Source: an uncultured Lachnospiraceae bacterium
GTDB taxonomy: Bacteria; Bacillota; Clostridia; Lachnospirales; Lachnospiraceae
Direction: 5' to 3'
Assembly (NCBI GenBank): GCA_902783395.1
Contig: CACZRA010000243.1
Location: 1 to 6,995, forward strand
Length of the DNA stretch: 6,995 nucleotides
Shown: positions 6,766-6,995 of the stretch, one piece after another
Layout: every line of letters begins with the position of its first letter
How positions within the stretch are numbered: the stretch's first letter is position 1
Notes under the pieces: model-generated
The model's database searches: none
Seen by the model: the letters and a program-made list of their open reading frames with translations, nothing else
Told to the model about the DNA's origin: nothing
Made by a program: the position numbers and the translations under genes

Positions 6766-6790
6766 CATTTACTAAAAAAGCGACTAACAT
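6762..6790 (+). promoter_or_regulatory. Candidate distal promoter of pyrC
   Basis: A perfect TTGACA (6762-6767) overlaps the plsC stop codon and lies exactly 17 bp from TAACAT (6785-6790, four of six consensus bases). Predicted start is near 6797, giving a leader of about 60 nt that contains the hairpin at 6803-6818. Confidence 0.5.
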
Positions 6791-6802
6791 ATTTTTCACT
6801 TG

Positions 6803-6818
6803 ATCGGCAGCAGCCGAT
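6803..6818 (+). promoter_or_regulatory. Small perfect hairpin in the plsC-pyrC gap
   Basis: ATCGGC (6803-6808) and GCCGAT (6813-6818) pair perfectly around AGCA. No U-tract follows directly, so it is a poor intrinsic terminator. It would sit at the 5' end of an RNA from the 6762 promoter, or mark an operator or the end of plsC mRNA. Confidence 0.4.
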
Positions 6819-6840
6819 ACTGTCCGGAGTTCTTACGTTT

Positions 6841-6849
6841 TGATATAAT
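6841..6849 (+). promoter_or_regulatory. Extended -10 promoter immediately before pyrC
   Basis: TG-A-TATAAT (6841-6849) is a perfect extended -10 element. The best -35 match is weak (CTGTCC, 6820-6825, 18 bp away), as is common for extended -10 promoters. The expected start is about 6856, on or beside the A of the pyrC ATG, which predicts a leaderless transcript. Confidence 0.55.
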
Positions 6850-6855
6850 GCTGAT

Positions 6856-6995
6856 ATGCTGATCAAAAATGCGAGGGTCATCGACCCGAAAAACAATATT
6901 GACGAAATCTGCGATATCCTCACCGATAATGGACATATAAAGGCTCTGGGCAGAGATATCGCTGTTTCCAATGACGAGATAATTGACGCCTCAGG
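6856..6995 (+). CDS. pyrC: Dihydroorotase, N-terminal 46 codons (3' end outside window)
   Basis: Dihydroorotase catalyses the reversible ring closure of carbamoyl-aspartate to dihydroorotate in pyrimidine synthesis. The fragment MLIKNARVIDPKNNIDE, then DILTDNGHIKALG and IIDASG, matches the N-terminal beta domain of the class I dihydroorotase/cyclic amidohydrolase family (VIDP...DI..dG.I..iG...iDA.G). The zinc-binding HxH motif would come next, just beyond the window. ATG 6856 is the first in-frame start after the stop at 6841-6843 and gives the expected N-terminus; no Shine-Dalgarno precedes it at normal spacing (the nearest, CGGAG at 6825-6829, is 26 nt away). Related amidohydrolases (allantoinase, hydantoinase) start similarly, so the name is probable rather than certain. 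No PyrR-type attenuator is visible upstream. Confidence 0.75.
   Translation, partial: MLIKNARVIDPKNNIDEICDILTDNGHIKALGRDIAVSNDEIIDAS

Noticed and set aside
6766..6855. PyrR-binding attenuator or other riboswitch before pyrC
   Set aside because: I see no PyrR anti-antiterminator consensus, and the gap is too short for competing terminator/antiterminator hairpins; only one 6-bp stem without a U-tract is present.

Overview
The window looks like chromosomal DNA from a Gram-positive anaerobe of the Clostridia, most likely the Lachnospiraceae. This is inferred from the style of the genes: a repeat-rich surface protein with a Big_2-type Ig domain and GxDY...NYSG-type repeats, purine-rich Shine-Dalgarno sites, and a D-Ala-D-Ala ligase and MurF-like ligase of a clostridial type. 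No rRNA or other taxonomic marker is present, so the family assignment is tentative. All five recognisable genes and the partial sixth are on the + strand.

Layout. (1) Positions 1-2094 are the 3' part of a large secreted or surface protein whose start lies outside the window. (2) Positions 2095-2259 hold a long hairpin with a GAAA loop (probable terminator) and, partly inside its 3' foot, a good promoter (TTGCTA-17-TAAAAT). (3) Positions 2260-6765 form a compact four-gene operon: a zinc-ribbon SAM-dependent methyltransferase, a MurF-like Mur ligase with membrane helices at its N-terminus, a D-alanine-D-alanine ligase, and a PlsC-type acyltransferase. Two junctions are ATGA stop/start overlaps; the third is a 56-nt gap with possible local signals. 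(4) Positions 6766-6855 hold two candidate promoters and a small hairpin. (5) From 6856 to the window end is the first 46 codons of dihydroorotase (pyrC).

How the genes may work together. The ligase makes D-Ala-D-Ala (or a related dipeptide) and the MurF-like enzyme is the natural consumer of it, so the pair encodes the last two cytoplasmic steps of a peptidoglycan stem peptide. The MurF-like protein appears to lack the ordinary N-terminal UDP-MurNAc-binding domain and has about three predicted membrane segments there instead. Together with a co-translated methyltransferase and a membrane lipid acyltransferase, this raises the possibility of a membrane-localised or paralogous cell-envelope precursor pathway rather than the housekeeping one. 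That is inference. The strongest points for follow-up are this operon, the enlarged omega loop and repeat-encoded tail of the ligase, and the apparently leaderless start of pyrC.
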